Assembly (NCBI GenBank): GCA_025062075.1
Contig: JANXBA010000018.1
Location: 1 to 46,842 of the forward strand
From: Aquificaceae bacterium
GTDB lineage: Bacteria > Aquificota > Aquificia > Aquificales > Aquificaceae
Reading direction: 5' to 3'
Length of the DNA: 46,842 bases
Shown: positions 15,365-22,702 of the stretch, piece by piece
Layout: each line of letters begins with the position of its first letter
How positions within the stretch are numbered: position 1 is the stretch's first letter
Position numbers and translations under genes: made by a program
Notes under the pieces: generated by a model
Databases searched by the model: none
Seen by the model: only the letters and a program-made list of their open reading frames with translations
What the model was told of the DNA's origin: nothing

Positions 15365-15811
15365 TCATCCGCATCCGCCCGCAGTTACCTTCACCTCTTT
15401 GGTGGCCATTACGTAAGAGCCGTCCTTGAGCTTGATAATGGCACGCACGTTGGAGGTCTCGCCCATCTTGATTCTGGTGGAAAGGTAGACTTGTCCATTC
15501 ATCGGAGTGAGTTTGAGGTCCGTCACCCAAGGGACAGGGTTTTTGTCCACGAAAATCCACAAATGTTCCACCCGGTCTACGGGTATGTCGGACTCCACCG
15601 TGATAGGCACGTTGGCACCGGACTCCGCAATGGTGGGAGCGGTTATCTTTATCTCCGCCACTTCCCTGATTTGGGCCAGCCTTACACCCAGCCTCCTCTG
15701 TAGCTCTTCCTCAAGCCTGGGCGTAGAGGCATGGGCAGGTTGAAGGGCCGGAGACAGAGCAAATCCTACGACTGCTACTGCGGACAAAGCTATGAAAGCT
15801 CTTCTGTCCAT
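15365..15811 (-). CDS. soxY: Sulfur carrier protein SoxY
   Basis: A 148-residue carrier that holds the sulfur intermediates of thiosulfate oxidation covalently on a C-terminal cysteine. The C-terminus is KVTAGGCG, a shortened form of the usual GGCGG swinging arm with the reactive Cys147. The N-terminus MDRRAFIALSAVAVVGFAL is a twin-arginine signal. The central beta-sandwich pattern (ANVPITVESDIPVD, WIFVDKNPVP) fits the family. AAGGAGG is placed seven to eight bases before the ATG. It is preceded by a thioredoxin-like gene and followed by soxZ. Confidence 0.95.
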   Translation of the reverse strand: MDRRAFIALSAVAVVGFALSPALQPAHASTPRLEEELQRRLGVRLAQIREVAEIKITAPTIAESGANVPITVESDIPVDRVEHLWIFVDKNPVPWVTDLKLTPMNGQVYLSTRIKMGETSNVRAIIKLKDGSYVMATKEVKVTAGGCG

Positions 15812-15834
15812 GGTTTATACCTCCTTAACAGTTT

Positions 15835-16239
15835 TTAACATGTTTTTATGCTGTGCCTTTTGCATAGTGAGTTTATGTAGTTGAGTACCTCCCCTCGCGG
15901 TCTGCTGCCGAAGAGCACGCCTAAAGTTTTTTCCTGCTTTGGGTCGTAGAAGACTATGGTGGGCACTCCCGGCACTCCTAAACGCCGTGCCCACCTGCTA
16001 CCCTCCTCAGAGGAGATGTTCAGGGATATCACTACAAAGTTTTCCAGCTTCTTCTGGACCTCTTCTTGGTTCAGGACAAACTCCTCCATCTGAGAGCAGT
16101 AGGCACAGTAATTGCTATAGAAGTAAAAAGCCACGAGCTTGTTTTCTCTCTGGGCGGTCACCAGACCTTCCTTAGCGTTGTTGAACCACCCCGCCAAACC
16201 TACCGACGCAAACATCAAGGCGCACAACATCTTCCACAT
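15835..16239 (-). CDS. Exported thioredoxin-fold protein, SoxW-like
   Basis: A 134-residue thioredoxin-like protein with an N-terminal hydrophobic signal (MLCALMFASVGLAGWF), the redox motif YSNYCAYCSQMEEF (Cys-Ala-Tyr-Cys) and the conserved cis-Pro segment GVPGVPTIVFYDP. As first gene of the sox run it probably plays the SoxW role of keeping periplasmic cysteines such as that of SoxY reduced or correctly cleared; this is inference from context. The start at 16239 (AAGGA upstream) is chosen over a longer frame from 16308, whose N-terminus has no signal-like character. An ATG three codons later (16230) is an alternative. Confidence 0.8.
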   Translation of the reverse strand: MWKMLCALMFASVGLAGWFNNAKEGLVTAQRENKLVAFYFYSNYCAYCSQMEEFVLNQEEVQKKLENFVVISLNISSEEGSRWARRLGVPGVPTIVFYDPKQEKTLGVLFGSRPRGEVLNYINSLCKRHSIKTC

Positions 16240-16510
16240 CTCGGTCCTTAAATATAAAGGACTGCCATCCCTTCCTCGATAGAAAGAACTTATGTGTCCT
16301 ATAAACAAGACTTATGATAGCCTCTGGTTTGCTGTGCCCAATAAAGAGTTGAGGGAAGCCTGTTAACCTTTTCTCTGTGTGTATATTATCCATTCGATAG
16401 AGAAACTAAAAAGCTTTGAAGAGCTCTTCCAGATGAGGGTAAACCAGCCAGCGCGCTTCAGGAGCAGAAAGGCGCAAAACCCTACGCAAACCTACACTTT
16501 TTCTTTTCCT
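16240..16510. other. Non-coding leader region upstream of the sox operon
   Basis: No gene is supported here. On the minus strand GATAAT (plus ATTATC, 16385-16390) and TATATT close to the soxW-like start are candidate -10 boxes for the sox operon, without a clear -35. A 12-bp perfect palindrome GAAGAGCTCTTC lies at 16418-16429 and could be an operator for a dimeric regulator. A pyrimidine tract (CTTTTTCTTTT, about 16496-16506) closes the stretch before the structured region. Confidence 0.35.
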
Positions 16511-16634
16511 GCCCCGTTGCCGTAGCCTACCCCTTCGGCGTTGCTAAACTTACTTAACAGCCAAAGACCTGTAGGACAATACGGGACCTCGGCGGAAGCG
16601 TAGTAAGGCTAACGGCTACGGTAGGCGCTGGGGT
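16511..16634 (+). ncRNA. Candidate structured RNA (long irregular rod), unidentified
   Basis: No open frame is supported, yet the stretch folds back on itself. An 11-bp helix pairs 16517-16527 with 16614-16624, its core CCGTAGCC with GGCTACGG. It continues as GTT/AAC, GC/GC, CTTACT (16549-16554) with AGTAAG (16602-16607), GCC (16560-16562) with GGC (16591-16593), and a terminal CCTGTA/TACGGG hairpin with loop GGACAA. CCCC/GGGG (16512-16515 with 16630-16633) closes the base. Several G-U pairs are valid only when the plus strand is the RNA. It could be a small RNA or a long lepA leader. It lacks the marks of tmRNA, SRP RNA or RNase P RNA; a 6S-like rod is possible but unproven. Confidence 0.35.
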
Positions 16635-16640
16635 GCCGGG

Positions 16641-16668
16641 CCTTTGGTTATCTTTAACGGAGCAAAGG
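16641..16668 (+). promoter_or_regulatory. Hairpin in the lepA leader region
   Basis: CCTTTG (16641-16646) pairs with CAAAGG (16663-16668), enclosing GTTA-TCTT-TAAC. This gives a 10-bp stem with a 4-base GGAG bulge, 27 bases before the lepA ATG. GGAG is the only purine-rich ribosome-site-like sequence nearby and lies in the bulge. The hairpin may belong to the structured RNA just upstream or be a separate leader element. Confidence 0.4.
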
Positions 16669-16695
16669 TCTCCTCGCAGAAATAAAATAAACACT

Positions 16696-18489
16696 ATGGA
16701 AAGGTTAAGGAACTTCTCCATCATAGCCCATGTGGACCACGGCAAGTCCACGCTGGCGGACAGGCTCTTAGAGTTCACAGGCGCGGTCTCCCGTAAGGAA
16801 ATGAGAGAGCAAATCTTAGACACCTTGGAGATAGAGAGGGAAAGAGGCATAACCATAAAACTGCAGGCGGTCAGAATGTTCTACAGGGCGAAAGACGGGC
16901 AGGTATATACTCTGCACCTTATCGACACGCCAGGGCACGTGGACTTTTCTTACGAGGTTTCCAGAGCCTTAGCCGCCTGCGAGGGGGCCTTGCTTTTGGT
17001 AGATGCTACTCAGGGCATAGAGGCCCAAACTGTGGCCAACTTCTGGAAGGCGGTGGAGCAAGACCTTACCATAATCCCGGTCATAAACAAGATAGACCTG
17101 CCTGCGGCAGACCCAGAGAGGGTCAAAAAGCAGATAGAGGAGGTGCTGGGGCTATCCTCTGAAGAGGCCATTCTGGCCTCCGCCAAAGAGGGCATAGGCG
17201 TGGAGGAGATTCTGGAGGCCATCGTCAAAAAAATTCCACCGCCCAAGGGCGATAGAACGAAACCGCTGAAGGCTCTAATTTTTGACTCCTACTACGACCC
17301 CTACAGAGGTGCGGTGGCCTTTGTAAGGGTCTTTGACGGGAAAGTAAGGCCGGGGATGCGCATAAGGCTTTTTTCTACCGGCAAGGAGTTTGAGGTGACG
17401 GAGGTAGGGGCCCAGACGCCAAAGCTCACCAAGTTTGAAGAGCTCTCCGCAGGTGACGTGGGCTACGTGGCGGCCTCCATAAAGGATGTGAGAGACATAA
17501 GGGTGGGCGACACCATCACGGAGGCCAAAAGTCCCACCTCAGAGGCCGTGCCCGGCTTCAGGGCGGTCAAGCCCATGGTTTACGCAGGCATGTATCCTTC
17601 CGAGGGATACACCTACGAAGAGCTCAGAGACGCGCTGGAAAAGTACGCCATAAATGACGCGGCCCTGCAGTTTGAACCGGAGACCTCTCCCGCTCTGGGA
17701 CTTGGCTTTAGGGTGGGCTTTTTAGGACTCTTGCACATGGAGATAGTGCAGGAGAGGTTAGAAAGAGAGTACGGCGTCAGCATAGTCACCACCGCCCCCA
17801 GCGTGATCTACAGGGTCAGGCTGAAAAACCGTCAGACCTTAGAGGTGAGAAACCCCTCGGAGCTCCCGGAAAACTGGGGACTGATAGAGGTCTTGGAAGA
17901 GCCTTTTGTGCTACTGACCGTTATAACTCCCAAGGACTACGTGGGAAGCATCATAAACTTGTGTCAGGAAAAAAGAGGGGAGCAGAAGAGGTTTATATAC
18001 CTTGACCCTAACACGGTTCTTCTGGAGTATGAGATGCCCCTGAGCGAGGTAATCATGGACTTCCACGACAAGATAAAGGGCGTCTCCAAAGGCTACGCCT
18101 CCTACGACTACGAGTTTATAGGCTTCAGAGAGCAGGACTTGGTGAGGCTCAGCGTGTTTATAAACAACGAGCCGGTGGACGCCCTCTCTTTCATCGTCCA
18201 CAGGGACAAGGCCTACAGGAGGGCAAGACAGCTGGTGGAAAAGCTCAAGGAGGTAATCCCCCGCCAGCTCTTTGAGGTGAAAGTTCAGGCGGGCATAGGC
18301 ACTAAGATAATAGCCTCTGAACGCATACCGCCCTTGAGGGCAAACGTCACCGCCAAGTGCTACGGTGGAGACATAACCCGCAAGAAAAAGCTCTTAGAAA
18401 AGCAAAAAGAGGGTAAAAAAAGGCTCAAGCAGTTCGGCAAAGTGGAGCTCCCGCAGGAAGCCTTCCTAACAGTCTTGAAAGTGGACTGA
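16696..18489 (+). CDS. lepA: Elongation factor 4 (LepA), back-translocating GTPase
   Basis: A 597-residue translational GTPase acting on stalled or post-translocation ribosomes. The G motifs are clear: [20 protein letters not shown] (G1, about residues 11-30), the switch region [27 protein letters not shown] (G3), and [12 protein letters not shown] (G4). LepA-specific domains follow, including [20 protein letters not shown] and the C-terminal [20 protein letters not shown] with the typical ending [10 protein letters not shown]. The start at 16696 matches the family N-terminus ([16 protein letters not shown]); an upstream in-frame ATG at 16633 lies in the structured region. There is no Shine-Dalgarno site; TAAAAT ends 7 bases before the ATG. 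Confidence 0.97.
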   Translation: MERLRNFSIIAHVDHGKSTLADRLLEFTGAVSRKEMREQILDTLEIERERGITIKLQAVRMFYRAKDGQVYTLHLIDTPGHVDFSYEVSRALAACEGALLLVDATQGIEAQTVANFWKAVEQDLTIIPVINKIDLPAADPERVKKQIEEVLGLSSEEAILASAKEGIGVEEILEAIVKKIPPPKGDRTKPLKALIFDSYYDPYRGAVAFVRVFDGKVRPGMRIRLFSTGKEFEVTEVGAQTPKLTKFEELSAGDVGYVAASIKDVRDIRVGDTITEAKSPTSEAVPGFRAVKPMVYAGMYPSEGYTYEELRDALEKYAINDAALQFEPETSPALGLGFRVGFLGLLHMEIVQERLEREYGVSIVTTAPSVIYRVRLKNRQTLEVRNPSELPENWGLIEVLEEPFVLLTVITPKDYVGSIINLCQEKRGEQKRFIYLDPNTVLLEYEMPLSEVIMDFHDKIKGVSKGYASYDYEFIGFREQDLVRLSVFINNEPVDALSFIVHRDKAYRRARQLVEKLKEVIPRQLFEVKVQAGIGTKIIASERIPPLRANVTAKCYGGDITRKKKLLEKQKEGKKRLKQFGKVELPQEAFLTVLKVD

Positions 18490-18531
18490 GAAGACCCATC
18501 GCCCTATGACCCACCCACTACCCCAGAAAAT

Positions 18532-18640
18532 TCACTCACCTTCTTCCAGCTTCACCAGAGGGAGGAGGTCTCTCAGGTCTATGTGGCGGTCGCAGGCGTT
18601 TACTAGCTCCTCAGCGGTAACCTCTTTTACTACCGCTGAA
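18532..18640 (-). pseudogene. Possible relic of a small coding sequence
   Basis: In the convergent gap between lepA and the small grpE-linked gene, one minus-strand frame reads about 33 codons of protein-like sequence (VVKEVTAEELVNACDRHIDL, then RDLLPLVKLEEGE) ending in TGA at 18534-18532. No ATG, GTG or TTG lies between it and an upstream in-frame TGA near 18645. A one-base shift joins it to an ATG at about 18645, so a frameshifted remnant is conceivable. Chance is also possible. Confidence 0.25.
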
Positions 18641-18663
18641 GACCAGCAGTCTCATGAAGCTTT

Positions 18664-18697
18664 CCTGCCTTGTTCGCCCCGTCAACGAACAGGCAGG
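18664..18697 (+). terminator. Strong hairpin, possible terminator between lepA and the grpE-linked gene
   Basis: CCTGCCTTGTTCG pairs with CGAACAGGCAGG (12 pairs, one bulged T) around a 9-base loop. On the plus strand it is followed by CTCTTCTCTTC, a pyrimidine-rich rather than pure T tail. On the minus strand it lies 10 bases after the small gene's stop and is followed by AAAGC. It is about 175 bases past the lepA stop and may limit transcription from both sides. Confidence 0.4.
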
Positions 18698-18706
18698 CTC
18701 TTCTCT

Positions 18707-18898
18707 TCATTCCTGCACATACCAAACACGCACACCCACAGAGACATGACTGTTTCTCTCCCACAGCGTCTCCACGCTTACTATGCGAGGCCTGTTTAGT
18801 TTAATCCACTCGTTGACCTGCTCCTGCAGGAGCTGTTCTAAGCTCTCGTCCTTGAAGGGCGTGAGCTTGCGGTGAAAGTCCTTAAAGCGGAGCTCCAT
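18707..18898 (-). CDS. Small conserved-looking protein translationally coupled to grpE
   Basis: A 63-residue protein, not firmly recognised. It starts with a basic amphipathic stretch (MELRFKDFHRKLTPF), then LEQLLQEQVNEWIKLNRPRI, then a beta-hairpin-like end, SVETLWERNSHVSVGVRVWY. The order (a helix with N-E-W, then alternating hydrophobic beta strands ending in Y) resembles the Cse60/DUF2758-type short proteins, which also have no clear function; this is a pattern resemblance only. The ATG overlaps the grpE stop (TGATG), so it should be made together with GrpE. Confidence 0.6.
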   Translation of the reverse strand: MELRFKDFHRKLTPFKDESLEQLLQEQVNEWIKLNRPRIVSVETLWERNSHVSVGVRVWYVQE

Positions 18899-19428
18899 CA
18901 GCTTATCTCTTCCTCCGCGTAGGAGACCACCACGCGGGCAGGCCTCAGCACCCTCTCGTGCAAGAAGTAGCCTTTCCTCTCCACCCTGAGCACCGTGTTA
19001 GGTGGCGTCTTCTCTTCGTACTGTCTGTCTACCGCCTCCGCAAGGTAGGGGTCAAACTCCTTGCCCAAGAGCTCTATCTCTTTCACGCCGTGCTTTTCTA
19101 GAATTCTCAGGAGCTCCCCGTATATAAGCTCAAAACCCCTTTTAAAGGCTTCCAAGTCCTGGCCCTCGTACTCAAAAGCCCTCTCAAAGTTGTCCACCAC
19201 CTCCAAAAGGTCCAGAGCCAACTTTTCGTGTCCGTACTTCTTGACCTCTTCCAAGTCCTTTCTGTAGCGCTCCCGCAGGTACTCAAACTCTCTCTGCAGT
19301 TCCACGTAGCGCTGGTTAACCGCTCTAGCGGTCTGTTCCAGCTTTGAGACCTTCTCCTCCAACTCTTTTATTCTCTGCTCCGCCTGGTCTAACTCTTGAG
19401 AGGTCTCCTGAGGCTTTTCCTCGGTCAT
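18898..19428 (-). CDS. grpE: Nucleotide exchange factor GrpE
   Basis: The 176-residue cochaperone that releases ADP from DnaK. It starts with an acidic/Gln-rich segment and a long coiled coil (RIKELEEKVSKLEQTARAVN, about residues 18-37 and onward). The conserved core follows: LALDLLEVVDNFERAFEY (about 71-88), and GVKEIELLGKEFDPYLAEAV with the beta-wing VLRVERKGYFLHERVLRPAR (about 145-164). It lies after aspC in the minus-strand run. It has no ribosome site: TATAAT, overlapping the aspC stop codon, ends 8 bases before the ATG. dnaJ and hspR are 10 kb away, so the chaperone genes are dispersed. Confidence 0.95.
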   Translation of the reverse strand: MTEEKPQETSQELDQAEQRIKELEEKVSKLEQTARAVNQRYVELQREFEYLRERYRKDLEEVKKYGHEKLALDLLEVVDNFERAFEYEGQDLEAFKRGFELIYGELLRILEKHGVKEIELLGKEFDPYLAEAVDRQYEEKTPPNTVLRVERKGYFLHERVLRPARVVVSYAEEEIS

Positions 19429-19437
19429 AGGTCTAAA

Positions 19438-20622
19438 TTATACACCTTCAAGCCTCAGGAGTGCCTCCTTTAGCCTTCTTATGCCTTCTCTTATAGCGTC
19501 CTCTGGCAGACAGTAGGAGAGTCTTACGTATCCCTGAGCGCCGAAGGCAGAGCCCGGCACGACCGCCACCTTGCCCTGCTCTATGAGGTAGTCCGCCAGC
19601 TTGAGGTCAGACCCCAGCCTGTCCGAGTAGTGGCGCAGGTTGGGGAAGATGTAAAAGGCTCCCTTCGGCTTTACCACGCTTAGGTGGGGCACCTCTCTGA
19701 GAAGGCCGTAGGCTACTTCTCTACGCTCTTGAAAGGCTTTTCTCATGCTCTCTACAAACTCCTTGGAGAGAGGGTTTTTCAGGGCTTCCAGCGCACCGTA
19801 CTGGGCAAAGGTGGTGGCGTTGGAGATGCTCTGGCTGTTGAGGTCTGCCAGCACCTTGGCGTACCTCTGCGGGCACGCCACGTAGCCCACCCTCCAACCG
19901 GTCATGGAGTAGCTCTTGGAGAAGGCGTTCACCGTAAAGGTTATCTCTCGCACTTCCTTGGAGAAGCTGGCGGGGCTAACAAAAGTCTCGCCGTCGTAGA
20001 GGAAAGCCTCGTAGCACTCGTCGGACACCAAAAGAATGTTCCTTTCCACGCAGAGCTCTGCTATCTTTCTCTGCTCTTCTTCTGGCACCACCGCACCCGT
20101 AGGGTTGGAGGGGGAGTTAAGAATGAGCATTTTAGTCCGGGGCGTTATGTAACTTTTTAGGCTCTCCGCCCGCAGGAGGAAGCCTTCCTCTTCCTTTAGA
20201 GGCACTTCCACCACCTTGGCACCGCACAGGAGTATCTGCTCGGGGTAGGTAACCCAGTAGGGGGAGGGAAGTAGCACCTCGTCCCCCTCCTGAAGGGTAG
20301 CCATCATCACCAGAAATAGAGCCATCTTGGCACCGGCGGTCACCACTATCTCGGAGGGGCTGTACTCAACGTGGTTTTCTCTGAGGAGCTTCTCCGAGAT
20401 GGCTTCTCTAAGGGGAAGTATGCCTGCGGAGGGGGCGTACTTGGTCTTGCCCTCTTTGAGGGCTCTGATGCAGGCCTCCTTTATAAAGTTTGGCGTGTCA
20501 AAGTCCGGCTCGCCAGCCCCAAAGCCTATGATGTCCTCTCCTCTTGCTTTCAGCTGGTTTACCTTGGCGGTGAGGGCTAAGGTGGGTGCGGGCTTTATGT
20601 GAGATACTCTGTCCGCAAGCAT
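19438..20622 (-). CDS. aspC: Aspartate aminotransferase, class I (subgroup Ib-like)
   Basis: A 394-residue PLP enzyme moving an amino group between aspartate and 2-oxoglutarate, linking oxaloacetate from the reductive TCA cycle to amino acids. The N-terminus LADRVSHIKPAPTLALTAKV and GFGAGEPDFDTPNFIKEA are typical of the thermophile Ib group. Further motifs are NSPSNPTGAVVP (about 169-180), the cofactor-binding DECYEAF (201-207) and the Schiff-base lysine Lys236 in NAFSKSYSMTGWRVGY. Substrate specificity within the group (aspartate, prephenate or others) cannot be read from sequence alone. TATAAT, overlapping the surE stop, lies 8 bases before the ATG, with no Shine-Dalgarno site. Confidence 0.9.
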   Translation of the reverse strand: MLADRVSHIKPAPTLALTAKVNQLKARGEDIIGFGAGEPDFDTPNFIKEACIRALKEGKTKYAPSAGILPLREAISEKLLRENHVEYSPSEIVVTAGAKMALFLVMMATLQEGDEVLLPSPYWVTYPEQILLCGAKVVEVPLKEEEGFLLRAESLKSYITPRTKMLILNSPSNPTGAVVPEEEQRKIAELCVERNILLVSDECYEAFLYDGETFVSPASFSKEVREITFTVNAFSKSYSMTGWRVGYVACPQRYAKVLADLNSQSISNATTFAQYGALEALKNPLSKEFVESMRKAFQERREVAYGLLREVPHLSVVKPKGAFYIFPNLRHYSDRLGSDLKLADYLIEQGKVAVVPGSAFGAQGYVRLSYCLPEDAIREGIRRLKEALLRLEGV

Positions 20623-20631
20623 GGGGGTGTA

Positions 20632-21381
20632 TTATAGTAGAAGGTCTTTGAGGTCCTTGAGAGCTCTGTGGTTGGTAAGGTCAAGCTGTAGAGGGGTAAC
20701 CGACACGTAGCCGTGGTGGACCGCCCAGTAGTCCGTGTCCTCTTCCAAGTGCCAGTCGAACTCCTCCGCGGTTATCCAGTAAACAGGTCTGCCCGACGGG
20801 TCATTGAGCTGGAGCACCTTCTCCCTGTAGGCCCTTCTGCCCTGTCTGGTAAGCAGAAAGCCCTTTATCTGTTCTCTCTTTAGGTTAGGAATGTTCACGT
20901 TGAGGTAGGTGTCCTCTGGCATGCCCTTCTGGAGGACCTTGTGCACCAGCTCTACGGCGATTTTTGCCAGCTCCTTGAAGTCTATGTCCTCCCTGCCGAA
21001 GGCGGAGAAGGCAACAGAGGGGATGCCCAAAATCCTGCCCTCCATCGCACCGGAGACGGTGCCCGAGTAGGTAATGTCTTCTCCCAAGTTAGGTCCTTCG
21101 TTGATGCCAGAGCAGAGCAGGTCCGGCCTCTTGCCCTCCAAAAACAGGTAATACCCAAAGTGGACGCAGTCCGCGGGCGTGCCTCCAATCACCGTCCAGA
21201 AGTCCTCCTCTATCTTCCTTATGCGCAGGGGCTGGGTAAAGGTAAGGGAGTGGCCTACACCGCTGAGGTTCCTGTCTGGCGCTACTGTGATAACCCTGCC
21301 TATTTTTCTGAGCTCTTCCCTGAGTGCCCTTATGCCTTCGGAGAAGTAGCCGTCGTCGTTGGTAAGCAAAAAGGTAGGCAT
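20632..21381 (-). CDS. surE: 5'/3'-nucleotidase SurE
   Basis: A 249-residue metal-dependent nucleotidase that dephosphorylates nucleoside monophosphates and helps stationary-phase survival in E. coli. The Asp-Asp metal site is in FLLTNDDGYFSEGIRAL (residues 4-20). The other landmarks are VAPDRNLSGVGHSLT (about 35-49) with the Ser ligand, VIGGTPADCVHFG, and LCSGINEGPNLGEDITYSGT (about 90-109) with the conserved Asn. The length is normal. Its ATG is only 17 bp from that of the divergent dnaC-like gene and has TAAAAT 7 bases upstream in place of a ribosome site. It heads the surE-aspC-grpE run. Confidence 0.95.
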   Translation of the reverse strand: MPTFLLTNDDGYFSEGIRALREELRKIGRVITVAPDRNLSGVGHSLTFTQPLRIRKIEEDFWTVIGGTPADCVHFGYYLFLEGKRPDLLCSGINEGPNLGEDITYSGTVSGAMEGRILGIPSVAFSAFGREDIDFKELAKIAVELVHKVLQKGMPEDTYLNVNIPNLKREQIKGFLLTRQGRRAYREKVLQLNDPSGRPVYWITAEEFDWHLEEDTDYWAVHHGYVSVTPLQLDLTNHRALKDLKDLLL

Positions 21382-21398
21382 TACGTATATTTTAACCT
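21382..21398. promoter_or_regulatory. 17-bp bidirectional promoter spacer, surE / dnaC-like
   Basis: The two divergent start codons leave only 17 bp, TACGTATATTTTAACCT on the plus strand. It holds TATATT (21386-21391, plus, gap 7 to ATG 21399) and TAAAAT on the minus strand (21394-21389, gap 7 to ATG 21381). Neither gene can have a normal leader. Any -35 must lie inside the opposite coding sequence. Confidence 0.6.
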
Positions 21399-22052
21399 AT
21401 GGCGTGTCCCAAGTGCGGAGGAAGCGGTTTCATAGACAAGGGTGGGGTGATGGAGCTGTGCTCCTGCAGGTTTGAGGGGGTCAACCTCCAAAAGCACCTG
21501 AACATACCTCCGCGCTTTTTGTATGCGGAGTTTTCCAACTACACGCCCGTATCTCTTTCCCAGAGGAGAGCCTTAGAGGCCTGCCTGCACTTTGTCTACA
21601 GCTTTGACCCGGAGCAGGGCAAAGGGCTTACCCTGCTTGGCCCTCCCCAGATGGGGAAGACCCACTTGGCGGTGGCGGTGCTCAAGGAGATATACCGCAA
21701 ACGGAGAATAAGGGGCTTTTTCTTTGACACCAAGGACCTCTTCTACAGGCTTCAGGTCTATACCAACTCCGAGAAGTACTACCGGCTTATGGAGTTTTTG
21801 CTGAACGTGCCCCTGCTGGTGCTGGACGACCTGGGTAGCGAAAGGCTCTCCGACTGGAGGATAGAGACTCTCTCCCACATAATCAGCCACAGGTACAACT
21901 TCCTCAAGAGCACGATTATAACCACCAACTACAACCTACTGAAGGAGGAAGAGAAAGAGGTAGCAAGAGCCTTAGAAGAGCGTCTCTCCCCTGCGGTGGT
22001 AGGCAAGATATACCAGACGAACGAAGTTCTGCACATGACGGAGCAGGGCTAA
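21399..22052 (+). CDS. DnaC/DnaI-like AAA+ ATPase (helicase-loader type)
   Basis: A 217-residue ATPase resembling bacterial helicase loaders. It has an N-terminal zinc-binding element (CPKCGGSGF...CSC, residues 3-26) as in DnaI, then a AAA+ domain with Walker A LLGPPQMGKTHLA (about 77-89), Walker B PLLVLDDLGSE (about 136-146), sensor-type TIITTNYN (about 170-177) and an arginine-finger-like RLSPAVVGKI. It probably helps load DnaB at replication forks; a primosome or transposon-type IstB function is less likely because no transposase is nearby. It is initiated 17 bp from surE with TATATT 7 bases before the ATG. Confidence 0.85.
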   Translation: MACPKCGGSGFIDKGGVMELCSCRFEGVNLQKHLNIPPRFLYAEFSNYTPVSLSQRRALEACLHFVYSFDPEQGKGLTLLGPPQMGKTHLAVAVLKEIYRKRRIRGFFFDTKDLFYRLQVYTNSEKYYRLMEFLLNVPLLVLDDLGSERLSDWRIETLSHIISHRYNFLKSTIITTNYNLLKEEEKEVARALEERLSPAVVGKIYQTNEVLHMTEQG

Positions 22053-22702
22053 AGGAAAAGAGCCAGCAGGAGGGAGGGCATAAGGTTGAGCACTTTGAAC
22101 TCTCTGAGAAGGCCCAGAATTTTTAGGCCCGTGGCCACCATAAGCCCACCGCCCACGAAGAGCGTGTTGGCCATCGCCTGCGGGCGTAGAAAATCCCCGT
22201 AGAAGTGAGCAAGCAAGGTGATAGAGCTTTGAAAGAGTAGCACGTACAGGGCTGACAGAGCAACCCCCTTGCCCAGCGAAGAGGAGAGCACCACCGAAGA
22301 AAAGCCGTCCATTAAGGCCTTAGACAGAAGGAGAGAGCTGTCTCCCTTTGAACCCTCCAGAATGCAACCCACCAGAGTCATGGGGCCTACGGTAAAGAGC
22401 AGGCTGGCGGAGACAAAACCCGCAGACAGGCTAGATTTCCCGCGCGTTAGACCCTCTAAGCTCTCTTCCAGGCGTAGCAAGCTCCCAAGAAGGGCACCTC
22501 CCAGCAGAAGAAAGAAGACCTTAAGAAGCTCTGGCTGGTTGTCCGCCATGAGTTTGACCCCCAGCATGAGAGTAAAAAGTCCTATGCTCTGAAGGATTAA
22601 GGTCCTGAGCCTCTCTGGTATGGAAGAGGAAAACCGCAGACCTATCAGGCTTCCTACCAGCACCAGCCCTGCGTTCACAAGGCTACCGAAGGTGGGGAAC
22701 AT
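22049..22702 (-). CDS. DUF554 family inner-membrane protein
   Basis: A 217-residue multi-pass membrane protein of the DUF554 (YdfK/YqgA) family, function unknown. The family start FGSLVNAGLVLVGSLIGLRF, the charged loop RLEESLEGLTRG, and SLLFTVGPMTLVGCILEGSK (about residues 100-119) are recognisable, with about seven hydrophobic helices ending in LNLMPSLLLALFL. The ATG overlaps the stop of the preceding glycosyltransferase-like gene (TGATG). Its end overlaps the convergent dnaC-like gene by four bases. Confidence 0.85.
   Translation of the reverse strand: MFPTFGSLVNAGLVLVGSLIGLRFSSSIPERLRTLILQSIGLFTLMLGVKLMADNQPELLKVFFLLLGGALLGSLLRLEESLEGLTRGKSSLSAGFVSASLLFTVGPMTLVGCILEGSKGDSSLLLSKALMDGFSSVVLSSSLGKGVALSALYVLLFQSSITLLAHFYGDFLRPQAMANTLFVGGGLMVATGLKILGLLREFKVLNLMPSLLLALFL

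Noticed and set aside
16390-16695. tmRNA, SRP RNA or RNase P RNA in the lepA upstream region
   Set aside because: No tRNA-like T-arm or ALAA-type tag frame, no GGAA-capped SRP hairpin with its conserved bulge, and no RNase P core such as AGAGGAAAGTCC on either strand. Aquificaceae are also known to use a protein RNase P.
18506-18799. Plus-strand frame of 97 residues after lepA
   Set aside because: Pro/Ser/His-rich composition, no ribosome site, and it crosses both the strong hairpin and the small grpE-linked gene on the other strand.
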